From: Ardenticatenales bacterium
GTDB lineage: Bacteria; Chloroflexota; Anaerolineae; Ardenticatenales; Ardenticatenaceae
Length of the DNA stretch: 64,000 bases
Assembly: GCA_020634795.1 (NCBI GenBank)
Contig: JACKAZ010000013.1
Span: forward strand, 1 to 64,000
Direction: 5' to 3'
The notes under the pieces were generated by a model. The model did not search any database. It was not told where the DNA came from and saw only the letters and a program-made list of their open reading frames with translations. Positions 7,055-15,531 of this stretch are shown one piece after another; position 1 is the first letter of the stretch; the number at the start of each line of letters is the position of its first letter. Both the position numbers and the translations under genes were made by a program.

Positions 7055-8335
7055 ATGAGTGCTTCTGCCCCCGCACCTGCTGCCTCAGCGCCGTCGATTC
7101 GCTCCAAAGGGACGATCAGTTGGATCCTCTACGATCTGGCCAACACGATCTTCAGCCTCAACATCGTTTCCCTCTACTTTTCGCTTTGGGTCGTCAATGA
7201 TATGGGGGGATTCGACGCCACTTATGGCAACGCCAACGCTTTGTCGATGTTGCTCATGTTTCTGACCGCCCCCGCCATCGGCGCCCTGTCGGATATGGGC
7301 AAGCGTCGGATGCCCTTCCTCATCGTCAGCACGTTGGTGTGCGTCGGCTTTACGATGCTGTTGGGGCAGGGCGGTCTGATCACTTCGCTGGCCTTCTTCG
7401 TCATTGCCAACTATTTCTACCAAGCGGGGTTGATCTTTTACGACGCGCTGCTCCCCACCGTCAGCACCGAATCCAACCGCGGCTTGGTCAGCGGGGTCGG
7501 CGTCGGGGTGGGCTACATCGGCTCCTTCATTGGCCTGGGGGTGGGCGCCACCATGCTGGCGCGAGATATGCCAAAGACGGCGATCTTTCAAGCGACCGGC
7601 CTTCTTTTTCTGATCTTCGCCATTCCGGCCTTTCTCTTCGTCAAAGAGCGCCCGCGCAAAGATGCACGCCCGCTCACGCTGGAAAGCATTGGCGACGCCT
7701 TTCGCTCCGTACGCAAAACCTTCGAGCGTACGGCCAACTACCCCAGCCTGCGCCGCTTTCTGATCGGCCGAATCTTCTACACTGACGCGGCCAATACGGT
7801 CATTGCCTTCATGGGGATCTACGTGTCGCAGGAGCTGGGTTTCACCGAGGGAGAAACGACGATAGTGCTGGCGGTGGGCATTGCGGCGGCGGTGGTGGGT
7901 GGTTTCATCTGGGGGCCAATCGTGGACCGCTTCGGCCCCAAACGGACCTTGCTCTACGTCCTCGGTCTATGGATGATCACCTTGCTCTTTGCCATCTTCA
8001 TCCCGGTCTTCGCGATGCCACCGATGCTCTTCTACGCGGCGGCGGCGCTGGCGGGCGTGGCGCTGGGGGGCACGTGGAGCGCCGATCGCCCGCTGATGAT
8101 TCGCCTTTCGCCGCCACGCTACTTGGGCCAATTCTACGGCCTCTATTCTATGGTGGGCCGCTTCGCCTCGATCATCGGCCCCTTCCTTTGGGGCTTCGTC
8201 GTCACAACGCTGGGGCTGGGCCGTCCGGTGGCTATCTTTTCGCTTTTCATCATGGTGGTCATCGCCTTCTTCATTTTGCGGCGCGTTGATGACAACGTGG
8301 GGGAATGGCCCGCCGAAGAGTTGGTGCCGGTTTAG
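7055..8335 (+). CDS. MFS transporter, UMF1 family
   Basis: A 426-residue membrane protein with about 12 hydrophobic segments. The first reads ISWILYDLANTIFSLNIVSLYF, the hallmark of the UMF1 family (relatives of Atg22 vacuolar effluxers). A loop with GAPALSD-like GALSDMGKRRMPF follows, matching the MFS motif A. The start at 7055 is chosen because it follows AAAGGAAGT at good spacing; an upstream TTG in frame has no such site and lies in the promoter. The substrate is unknown; some UMF1 proteins export amino acids or sugars. The gene stands just upstream of galT-galK in the same direction, which may or may not mean a sugar role. Confidence 0.88.
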   Translation: MSASAPAPAASAPSIRSKGTISWILYDLANTIFSLNIVSLYFSLWVVNDMGGFDATYGNANALSMLLMFLTAPAIGALSDMGKRRMPFLIVSTLVCVGFTMLLGQGGLITSLAFFVIANYFYQAGLIFYDALLPTVSTESNRGLVSGVGVGVGYIGSFIGLGVGATMLARDMPKTAIFQATGLLFLIFAIPAFLFVKERPRKDARPLTLESIGDAFRSVRKTFERTANYPSLRRFLIGRIFYTDAANTVIAFMGIYVSQELGFTEGETTIVLAVGIAAAVVGGFIWGPIVDRFGPKRTLLYVLGLWMITLLFAIFIPVFAMPPMLFYAAAALAGVALGGTWSADRPLMIRLSPPRYLGQFYGLYSMVGRFASIIGPFLWGFVVTTLGLGRPVAIFSLFIMVVIAFFILRRVDDNVGEWPAEELVPV

Positions 8336-8476
8336 CGGGCCGCTCCGCGTGGCGGCGGGGGCGAATAGGAGGCATTGCGCGTTTCGAGCGTGGAGCCACG
8401 AGCGGAAATAAGGTACTACGGCAAGTCGAAATCGCTACGCAAAACGTTCTTTGGAAACAGAGCCTGAGACCAATCG

Positions 8477-9529
8477 ATGCCCACCCTCACCGACTCGCCC
8501 CACCGCCGCTACAATCCGCTGACCGATCGATGGGTGTTGGTTTCGCCACATCGGCTGCAGCGCCCCTGGCAAGGACAGATCGAGGAAAGGCGCGACGTTG
8601 CCCTTCCTCGCTACGATCCGAGCTGTTACCTCTGTCCGGGGAATGCGCGCGCGGGTGGCGTGCGCAACCCGCGCTACGAGGGGACATTCCTCTTCGACAA
8701 CGATTTCCCCACCTTGCTGGCGGATGTGCCCAACGCCGCCACCGACGATCCGCTTTTCCGCAGCGCCACCGAACGCGGGATCACGCGCGTGCTCTGTTTC
8801 TCACCTCGCCACGATATGACCTTGGCCGAAATGCCGGTGGCACAAATCCGCCATGTGGTGGACCTTTGGGCCGAGCAGAGCGAACAATTGGGGCGCCAAT
8901 ACCCCTGGGTGCAACTGTTTGAAAACAAAGGCCAGTTGATGGGCTGTTCCAACCCCCATCCGCACGGGCAAATCTATGCGCAGGCCCATCTGCCCACCGA
9001 GGCCGAGCGCGAAGATCGACAACAGCGCCAGTACGTCGCCGAGCAGGGCGTCCCGCTGCTGCTTGACTATGGCCAACGTGAGGCCGCGCGGGGCGAGCGT
9101 ATCGTGTGCGAAAATAGCCACTGGCTTGCCGTGGTTCCCTTCTGGGCCACTTGGCCGTTCGAGACGCTCCTGCTGCCCCGTCGTCATCTCCGTCGCTTCG
9201 CCGCGCTGAACGCCCCCGAACGACAGGCGCTGGCAGCGCTCCTCAAAGGGTTGCTCACGCGGTATGACAATCTCTTCGAGCGTTCCTTTCCCTATTCGAT
9301 GGGCTGGCATGGGGCGCCCTATCCCTCCAACAACGCACCCGATGATGCGATGGATCATTGGCAGCTACACGCCCACATCTATCCGCCCCTACTACGCTCC
9401 GCCACCGTCAGGAAGTTTATGGTCGGCTACGAAATGCTGGCCGAGGCACAACGCGACCTCACCCCAGAACAGGCCGCCGCTCGGCTCCGCGCCCTGCCGG
9501 AACGGCACTACCGTGAGCGATCACCATGA
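8477..9529 (+). CDS. galT: galactose-1-phosphate uridylyltransferase
   Basis: Leloir pathway enzyme transferring UMP between UDP-glucose and galactose-1-phosphate. The 350-residue HIT-superfamily protein has the zinc-site cysteines C50 and C53 (CYLCPGN) and the active-site triad loop NPHPHGQIYA with H161 and the nucleophile H163. The C-terminal domain has the second histidine cluster HWQLHAHIYPP. It overlaps galK by four bases (ATGA), so the two are one operon. No galE or galM is seen in the window. Confidence 0.96.
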   Translation: MPTLTDSPHRRYNPLTDRWVLVSPHRLQRPWQGQIEERRDVALPRYDPSCYLCPGNARAGGVRNPRYEGTFLFDNDFPTLLADVPNAATDDPLFRSATERGITRVLCFSPRHDMTLAEMPVAQIRHVVDLWAEQSEQLGRQYPWVQLFENKGQLMGCSNPHPHGQIYAQAHLPTEAEREDRQQRQYVAEQGVPLLLDYGQREAARGERIVCENSHWLAVVPFWATWPFETLLLPRRHLRRFAALNAPERQALAALLKGLLTRYDNLFERSFPYSMGWHGAPYPSNNAPDDAMDHWQLHAHIYPPLLRSATVRKFMVGYEMLAEAQRDLTPEQAAARLRALPERHYRERSP

Positions 9530-10701
9530 CGCCGACAACAGGTCAACGCCTGATCGACCGCTTCCACGTGGAGATGGGCGGGTGGCCGACCTGGCTGGTG
9601 CGGGCACCGGGGCGGGTGAACCTGATCGGGGAACATACCGACTACAACGACGGCTTTGTGCTGCCGATGGCGATCGAACAGGCCACGTGGATTGCGCTGC
9701 GGCCTGATGACAGCCCGCATCTGACGCTCCACTCGCTCGACTTCGATCAAAGGTGGCGGGCGCCGCTGGATCAGCTCGCACTCGCTTCGCCCAAGCCAAG
9801 CGGATCGGCGCCGAGCTGGAACGAATATGTCAGAGGTGTCGCGTGGGCGCTGCACGCCGAAGGCTATCCACTTCGTGGGTGGCGCGGCCTGTTGAGCGGC
9901 GAGCTGCCGATGGGGGCGGGCCTCTCCTCTTCCGCTTCGCTGGAGATCGCCATTGCGTGCGCCTTTGCGGTGGTGGCCGGCGTCCCATGGGCGCCAATCC
10001 GAATGGCCCAGATCGCGCAGCGCGCCGAGAACCAGTGGGTCGGGGTTAATTCCGGCATCATGGACCCGCTCGCCTCCGCGAGTGGACGGGCGGGCCACGC
10101 ACTACTGATCGACTGCCGCTCGCTTGACATAGTCGCCGTCCCGCTGCCCCCCGCCACGACGGTGGTCGTGATGGACACCACGACACGGCGCGGCCTGGTC
10201 GATTCGGCGTACAATGCGCGGCGTGCCCAATGTGCCGACGCGGCCGCACGCTTCGGGGTGGCGGCGCTGCGCGAGGTCAGCGTGGCGCGATTCGAGGCGG
10301 AAGCGCCACGCTTGGCGCCGACCACGCGGCGGCGCGCACGCCATGTGGTCACGGAGAACGCACGAACCGTGGCCGCTTCCGAAGCGATGCGACGCGGGGA
10401 GGCGGTGGCGCTGGGGCGGCTGATGAACGAGAGCCATCGGAGCTTGCGTGACGACTTCGAAGTCTCGAGCGAGGCGTTGGACAGGATGGTAGCGCTGGCC
10501 CAAGCCGATTCCGCATGTTACGGTGCCCGCATGACGGGTGCGGGCTTTGGCGGATGCGCTGTGGCGCTGGTGGCACAAGCGTCGGCCAGCGCCTTCTGCG
10601 CGCGGGTCGCGGCACGTTACCAAGCGGCGACGGGGCAAACGCCCCAGCTTATTCCCTGTCAGCCCGCTCAGGGTGCCCAGGCAATCGCCCTTGCGCCCTA
10701 G
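9526..10701 (+). CDS. galK: galactokinase
   Basis: Phosphorylates galactose at C1 with ATP, feeding GalT. The 391-residue GHMP kinase shows the galactokinase signature GRVNLIGEHTDYNDG at residues 29-43, the ATP loop PMGAGLSSSASLE at 128-140, the probable catalytic base D180 in GIMDP, and the third motif MTGAGFGGCAVALV at 336-349. Length is standard. The start codon overlaps the galT stop. Confidence 0.97.
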   Translation: MTPTTGQRLIDRFHVEMGGWPTWLVRAPGRVNLIGEHTDYNDGFVLPMAIEQATWIALRPDDSPHLTLHSLDFDQRWRAPLDQLALASPKPSGSAPSWNEYVRGVAWALHAEGYPLRGWRGLLSGELPMGAGLSSSASLEIAIACAFAVVAGVPWAPIRMAQIAQRAENQWVGVNSGIMDPLASASGRAGHALLIDCRSLDIVAVPLPPATTVVVMDTTTRRGLVDSAYNARRAQCADAAARFGVAALREVSVARFEAEAPRLAPTTRRRARHVVTENARTVAASEAMRRGEAVALGRLMNESHRSLRDDFEVSSEALDRMVALAQADSACYGARMTGAGFGGCAVALVAQASASAFCARVAARYQAATGQTPQLIPCQPAQGAQAIALAP

Positions 10702-10848
10702 CCGTAGCCTACTTTTTTGGTATGATTACCCGACCTGATGGATGGACAGCGTCCCCCTGTTGCGCCAAAAGCGCGCGCCGCTATCGCCCCTTGACCCACA
10801 AACTCAATCAGACGACGCGCAGTCGCATCGCGCAAAAAGGAGCTTCTT

Positions 10849-11811
10849 ATGAATTACAAACGCCTGGGCCGGACCGGTCTAAAGGTGTCGGAACTATGCC
10901 TCGGCACGATGCAATGGGGCTGGACAGCCGATGAAAACAGCGCCTTTGAGGTGATGGACGAATTCGTCGAAGCGGGCGGCAACTTCATCGACACGGCGGA
11001 TATCTATTCGCGATGGGTCGAGGGCAACGAGGGGGGCGTTTCGGAGACGGTGATTGGCCGCTGGATGCGGGCACGGGGCAACCGCGACCAGATTGTGCTG
11101 GCCACCAAGGTGCGTGGCCCGATGGGGGACGGCCCCAACGATCAGGGGTTGTCGCGCGCCCATATCATGGATGCGGTCGACGCCTCGCTTCGGCGGATGC
11201 AGACCGACTACATCGACCTCTACCAGAGCCATGCCTTCGACGCGGATACGCCCATCGACGAAACGTTGCGGGCCTACGACGATCTGGTGCGCGCGGGTAA
11301 GGTGCGCTATGTGGGCGCTTCCAACTACCCCGCGTGGCGACTGATGCAAGCACTCTGGAGCGCCGATACGAACGGGACGGCCCGCTACGACTCACTCCAA
11401 CCCCATTACAACCTCGCCCATCGCGCCGAGTTCGAGCGGGAGCTGAAAGCGTTGTGCGAACAGTACGGGATCGGCGTAATTCCCTATTCGCCGCTGGCGG
11501 GCGGTTTTTTGACGGGCAAATACAGCCGCGACGCGGCGACCAACAGCCAGCGGGCCGACGGCGTGCGCAACAAATATTTCAACGAGGCGGGCTGGCGCAC
11601 CCTCGATGCCCTGCGCGGCGTGGCCAATGAAGTGGGTTCAACGCCGATCGCGGTGGCGTTGGCGTGGCAGTTGGCACAGCCGGTCATTACCGCGCCCATC
11701 ATCGGGGCCAACAGCGTGGAACAGCTTCGGGGCAGCCTTGCCGCGACCAATGTCGGCCTCAGCGACGCACAGGTGCAGCGCCTGAACGACGCCTCGGCGT
11801 GGAAAGATTGA
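10849..11811 (+). CDS. aldo/keto reductase
   Basis: A 320-residue NADPH-dependent oxidoreductase with a TIM barrel. The catalytic tetrad is D48 and Y53 (FIDTADIYSRW), K87 (LATKVRG) and H128 (YQSHAFD). The C-terminal NADPH-binding strand IIGANSVEQLRGSL is present. It resembles the YajO/AKR9-11 groups that act on diverse aldehydes. AAAAAGGAG stands before the ATG. The substrate is unknown. The next gene starts within ten bases of its stop, so they may be cotranscribed. Confidence 0.93.
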   Translation: MNYKRLGRTGLKVSELCLGTMQWGWTADENSAFEVMDEFVEAGGNFIDTADIYSRWVEGNEGGVSETVIGRWMRARGNRDQIVLATKVRGPMGDGPNDQGLSRAHIMDAVDASLRRMQTDYIDLYQSHAFDADTPIDETLRAYDDLVRAGKVRYVGASNYPAWRLMQALWSADTNGTARYDSLQPHYNLAHRAEFERELKALCEQYGIGVIPYSPLAGGFLTGKYSRDAATNSQRADGVRNKYFNEAGWRTLDALRGVANEVGSTPIAVALAWQLAQPVITAPIIGANSVEQLRGSLAATNVGLSDAQVQRLNDASAWKD

Positions 11812-11819
11812 GCGTACCG

Positions 11820-12425
11820 ATGGGGCAGTGTCCATGGTGTGGCAGCCCACAGGCCAACCAGCGCACCAATTGCCTCAACTGCGGCGGCCCGCTGATCCCC
11901 ATCCACGAAGTGGGGGGCCGCGAGACACCCGTGCCACCCCCCGCGCCGCGCCCCATTTCGGAGCGTTACAAATGGCGCTATATCGCCAGCGACATCGGCA
12001 CGATCACGGGCCTCTTCGTCAGCTTCGTGGGCGCCATCTTCTTTTTCATGGGTCTCGCCTTTCTGGTCGGGCGCGAAACTCGGCTCTTGGGTGTCGCCTT
12101 TGTGCCGATTGGCGCGTTGATGGTTCTGGCCTTTGTCGCGGCAGGGATTCGAGGCTATCGCAAGGCGGTCCGCTTTGTGCGCGTCTTGCGCATCGGCCTA
12201 CCCACCGAAGGTCGGCTGACCAGCCTGCGCGAGCAGCACAACGTGGAAATCAACGGGCGGCATCCGTGGATTTTGCACTATGGCTATACGGTGGCGGACA
12301 TCGATTACCAGGGCGAAGTCAGGACGCTAGACGATCCCCGCGACGAATACCAAGTGGGTCAACCGCTCTGTGTGCTGTACGATCCTGATCTGCCCAGCGA
12401 GAGTGCGCTCTACCCTCATCCCTAA
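11820..12425 (+). CDS. zinc-ribbon membrane protein with a DUF3592-like domain
   Basis: About 201 residues. The N-terminus has a zinc ribbon, CPWCGSPQANQRTNCLNCGG, followed by a proline-rich linker and two membrane segments around residues 55-110 (GLFVSFVGAIFFFMGLAFL and FVPIGALMVLAFVAAGI). The C-terminal soluble part, with GRLTSLREQHNVEINGR and a closing VLYDPDLPSESALY, resembles DUF3592-type domains. The ATG at 11820 is chosen because the zinc ribbon follows directly. A TTG overlapping the upstream stop is possible. The stop overlaps the stop of the convergent GT39 gene. Function unknown. Confidence 0.75.
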   Translation: MGQCPWCGSPQANQRTNCLNCGGPLIPIHEVGGRETPVPPPAPRPISERYKWRYIASDIGTITGLFVSFVGAIFFFMGLAFLVGRETRLLGVAFVPIGALMVLAFVAAGIRGYRKAVRFVRVLRIGLPTEGRLTSLREQHNVEINGRHPWILHYGYTVADIDYQGEVRTLDDPRDEYQVGQPLCVLYDPDLPSESALYPHP

Positions 12426-13660
12426 TGGCCTCCCATTCGTGCGGCGGGCAGAGGCTTCGACCGCGTCAGCAGGCGACCCACAAATATCCCGACCAACGCG
12501 ATCAGCAGCAGGTCGAACGGCACGCGGAAGCGGAGACGGGTGAAGAAGAGGGCACTGATGAAGGCATTGCCTACGTAGAGCAGATAGAGCATCGTTTCGG
12601 TGCGGGAGAGCGGAAAGCGCCGCACGAAGAAGAGGCGCAGCAGCGCAATGAGCAGCAGGGGGTAGTAACTGACGAAAGCGATCAGGTCGCGCAGGCGACT
12701 CCCTTCGGAAGCGGTGGCCAGCTCGTTGCGGAAATTGAAATAGTTGGCCACCTTCTGGACGTAGAGTAACGCCGCTTGGCGTGGGTGGGCGCTGATCCAT
12801 TCCAGCGCGAAACCACGTAGGGCGGCGTCTTTCGTGGCTTCGTCCATGCCCTCGGTCTGCGCCACATACGTCGTCAGATCGACGTTGACCCCGCTGTTGG
12901 GCCGGGTATTTTCCGAGTTGCCCAGCAACAGATTTTCGCCGCCATTCGTGGACACTGGCACCGGTTGATCGAAGAGCGCATAGTTGCGCAAGGACCACGG
13001 CGCCACACAGAGCAACGCCACCCCCGCGATCACTGTCACATCGCGCAACGCCGCGCCCCACGCCGCCCGATGGCGCACAACGAAAATAGCAAGGAGCAGC
13101 GGGGCGAGCGTTAAGAAGGCGGGGATCGTGAGAATGAGCAGGCCGAGCAGCAGCCCCGCTGCGATGGCATGATGCCATCCGAGGGTGCGCCGCGCCATGA
13201 AGTAGAGCAGGGCCATCAGCAGGAGTGTCCCAAAGGTTTGGGGATAGAGCGTGCTGCTGGTATAGAGCGCCAACGGATAGAGGAGCGCCAACAGCGCCGT
13301 CAGCGGCGCGGCCAGCGGGGTGACAGTCGCGGCAAGCCACGCCGCGAGCGCCACGGCCAAGCCCCAGCAGAGCGCATTGACCACCTTCGCCGCCAACGGG
13401 CGCTGCCCCCACGCGGTTGCCACCGCCACGAGATGGGCGTAGCCCGGCGCGCGGTAGGCCGTTGGGGTTCCGTCGTCGCTGACATAGCCTTCCCCCGCGA
13501 CCAAGCGCTGGCCCAGATGGTAGTAGGCGATTTCGTCCGGATAGCGGAGCCGATCCCCGTCGGACAGAGTGAGCAGCAGCGAGGCGGCCATCGCCAGCAG
13601 CGCCAACAGATAGACGAGCCGCCGCCAATGCCGTTCCGCGAAGCGAATCACACGTTGCAT
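12422..13660 (-). CDS. GT-C membrane glycosyltransferase (GT39/ArnT-PMT-like)
   Basis: A 412-residue polytopic protein with about ten hydrophobic segments. After the first membrane helix there is an acidic loop GDRLRYPDEIAYYHLGQRL, the place of the catalytic Asp/Glu in lipid-linked-sugar GT-C enzymes, and an RAPGYAHLV segment typical of this group. A loop with LLLGNSENTRPNSGVN lies before the last helices. It probably transfers a sugar from a polyprenyl phosphate donor outside the membrane. It is convergent with the previous gene. Acceptor unknown. Confidence 0.78.
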   Translation of the reverse strand: MQRVIRFAERHWRRLVYLLALLAMAASLLLTLSDGDRLRYPDEIAYYHLGQRLVAGEGYVSDDGTPTAYRAPGYAHLVAVATAWGQRPLAAKVVNALCWGLAVALAAWLAATVTPLAAPLTALLALLYPLALYTSSTLYPQTFGTLLLMALLYFMARRTLGWHHAIAAGLLLGLLILTIPAFLTLAPLLLAIFVVRHRAAWGAALRDVTVIAGVALLCVAPWSLRNYALFDQPVPVSTNGGENLLLGNSENTRPNSGVNVDLTTYVAQTEGMDEATKDAALRGFALEWISAHPRQAALLYVQKVANYFNFRNELATASEGSRLRDLIAFVSYYPLLLIALLRLFFVRRFPLSRTETMLYLLYVGNAFISALFFTRLRFRVPFDLLLIALVGIFVGRLLTRSKPLPAARMGGH

Positions 13661-13836
13661 TTTTGTGCCTGCTCTGACACTACAGACGATTGTGAGAGTC
13701 GTCGCGCCGTTTTAGGCCCATTGCGATTTCCAAGGGTGGTGAATGGAGATTGGTTGCATCAGTACTCCGCTGTGATTCCTATGCGTTGCGTCGCATCCCA
13801 TACGCTCTATCCAATTTCCATTTCTATTTCCCCGCA

Positions 13837-14859
13837 CTAATTGGGGTGGCTCTTGATCTCGCCATTGTCCGGGTTCAACCAATAGCGCGCACGGTCGATC
13901 AGAAGAATGCGGTCGATGTTGGTCCAACTCTCGATGTCGAGGAAGCGGCTCTCATCTCGCGTCAATTCCCGCACCGTGTTCTCCGTCAAATCGATCAGGT
14001 AGATCGTGGTGGCGGGCGTTTCGCCCTCGCAGACCCCGGTCACCGAGGTATAGGCAAGCTTGTCGCTCGATGGGGACCAGGTGAAGCCCCCACCGGCGGC
14101 AGGCAGGGCGATCTGCTGTTCGCTTCCGTCGGCGAGGGTGCGGAGGGTGAGCATTTGATCCTTGATGCCCACGTAGGCGACCTTTCCCTGATCGGGCGAG
14201 ATGCCCACGACGTTCAACGACCAGTCACGTGGCACCAGTTCGGTCAGTTCACCCGAAGGAACCTTCAGGTCGTAGTAGCCATTGCGAAAGCCGTAGAGAT
14301 CGCACCCGTCCGCGCCGCCGGAGACTGTGAGATACAGGTTCGCCTCGTCGGGCGACCACTGATCCGCCGCCAGAAACAGCCCGGGCAACCCATCCGCCGA
14401 GATCAAATCCACGACGATCATGCTCGACGCTCCACGGGGTTCCTCGATGCGCAGCCGCTGTGCGTACCAGCGCCGCGTTTCGACCTCGAACCAGTCGCTG
14501 TGCTCGCGCACCAGCCGCCAGCGCTGCGTCGGGTACGAGAAGGTCACATCTTGCACCGTCCAATTAACATCGGTCGGTACTTGCTTGGGGCCATCCGCTT
14601 CGGTCAGGACATGGGCGATCACGTTGGGGGCCAACATCTCGCCCGACGGCTGTACCCCCGACAGTTCATGGATCGCCGAGGTTCCGGTCGGCTCAGCTGC
14701 GGGATCGCCGCTTTGGTCGACGGTAGGTGGGGGAAGCGGGGGTGGGGTGGCGGCAACGGTCGTGGCCGTGCTCGCACGCCCCACGGATTCGCCCTGCGCC
14801 CCCGCGCAGCCGATCAAGAGCAAGAACAAGAGAGCGATTACAAGCAGTCGAATCACCAT
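13837..14859 (-). CDS. lipoprotein with TolB-like propeller repeats
   Basis: The 340-residue protein starts MVIRLLVIALLFLLLIGC, a lipoprotein signal with Cys18 as lipid anchor. A Thr/Pro-rich linker follows, then repeats of the form WSPDEANLYLTVSG, ISPDQGKVAYVG and WSPSSDKLAYTS, which match TolB/WD40-like PD40 blades. It is likely an extracytoplasmic beta-propeller. The start at 14859 is chosen because the signal peptide begins there. The stop codon of the upstream gene lies one base before this ATG, so the two are coupled. Function unknown. Confidence 0.75.
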   Translation of the reverse strand: MVIRLLVIALLFLLLIGCAGAQGESVGRASTATTVAATPPPLPPPTVDQSGDPAAEPTGTSAIHELSGVQPSGEMLAPNVIAHVLTEADGPKQVPTDVNWTVQDVTFSYPTQRWRLVREHSDWFEVETRRWYAQRLRIEEPRGASSMIVVDLISADGLPGLFLAADQWSPDEANLYLTVSGGADGCDLYGFRNGYYDLKVPSGELTELVPRDWSLNVVGISPDQGKVAYVGIKDQMLTLRTLADGSEQQIALPAAGGGFTWSPSSDKLAYTSVTGVCEGETPATTIYLIDLTENTVRELTRDESRFLDIESWTNIDRILLIDRARYWLNPDNGEIKSHPN

Positions 14860-14860
14860 C

Positions 14861-15190
14861 TTAAGCGTCGCTTTCTGTGTTCGACAGCCGTTGGAAGGTG
14901 GCTGCAACCTCTTCAAAAAGGGTGTGACTGATCGGCCCATCGCGGGGCGTGCCCCCTTCGGAAAGGGTGCCGCCAATGATGAAGCGCAGGTCATCACTTT
15001 CGATATAGTAGCGCAATTCCCGCGTTCCTTGCGGAAACTCCCATGGCGTCGCGTTCCGGTAGACCGTGGCGTTCATCCCGTTGATCGTCAGATCGGGTTG
15101 GCGGGTGTAGGTGAAAAAGGCGGCTTCGTCTCCCCCGCTCAGTGATAGGCTCTCGCCGATGTCGATCGCCAGCAGACGGTCGGTGTCCAC
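14861..15190 (-). CDS. uncharacterised 109-residue protein, possibly truncated at the N-terminus
   Basis: The frame can start only at GTG 15190, because an in-frame TAA lies eight codons upstream, and there is no ribosome-binding site there. The protein begins abruptly with TDRLLAIDIGESLSLSGGDE and has no signal peptide, although it is coupled to a lipoprotein gene. The C-terminal half (RELRYYIESDDLRFIIGG) looks like a folded beta-rich domain. It may be the surviving C-terminal part of a longer secreted protein. I do not recognise the family. Confidence 0.5.
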   Translation of the reverse strand: MDTDRLLAIDIGESLSLSGGDEAAFFTYTRQPDLTINGMNATVYRNATPWEFPQGTRELRYYIESDDLRFIIGGTLSEGGTPRDGPISHTLFEEVAATFQRLSNTESDA

Positions 15191-15531
15191 CGGAGTGACG
15201 ACAAGGGAATCTTACCCCAAAAGCGAGCCGCCGTCTTGACATCTTCCTGACCGAATCCTGACCATCTAGCGAATGGAAAATGGGGAGAGGGTGGCCTGTT
15301 TTTTGAACGCTCTGCCGCTCTGGTTGAATGGGTGTTACAGCGCCTCACGGTTGGCGTATGGAGAATAGCGAATGGGCCGATGTCGGGAAGCGTCCTACCG
15401 CTTTGCCCCTGACGTACGGTCGGCCCATGCACCATACCCTATGCACCACATAACGCCCCACTCCCAACGCTCAAACTCACAAAACTCATTAAACTCACAA
15501 AACTCATTAAACTCACAAAACTCACAAAACT
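15191..15531. repeat. intergenic repeats: CATGCACC block and nonamer array
   Basis: The stretch between the preceding gene and the thiolase holds a CATGCACCATACCC block at 15426-15448. From about 15471 it holds a tandem array of AAACTCATT/AAACTCACA nonamers ending in a run of nine C. The last three codons and the stop of the thiolase gene lie inside this array. The rest, 15191-15425, shows no feature I can support. Confidence 0.75.
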
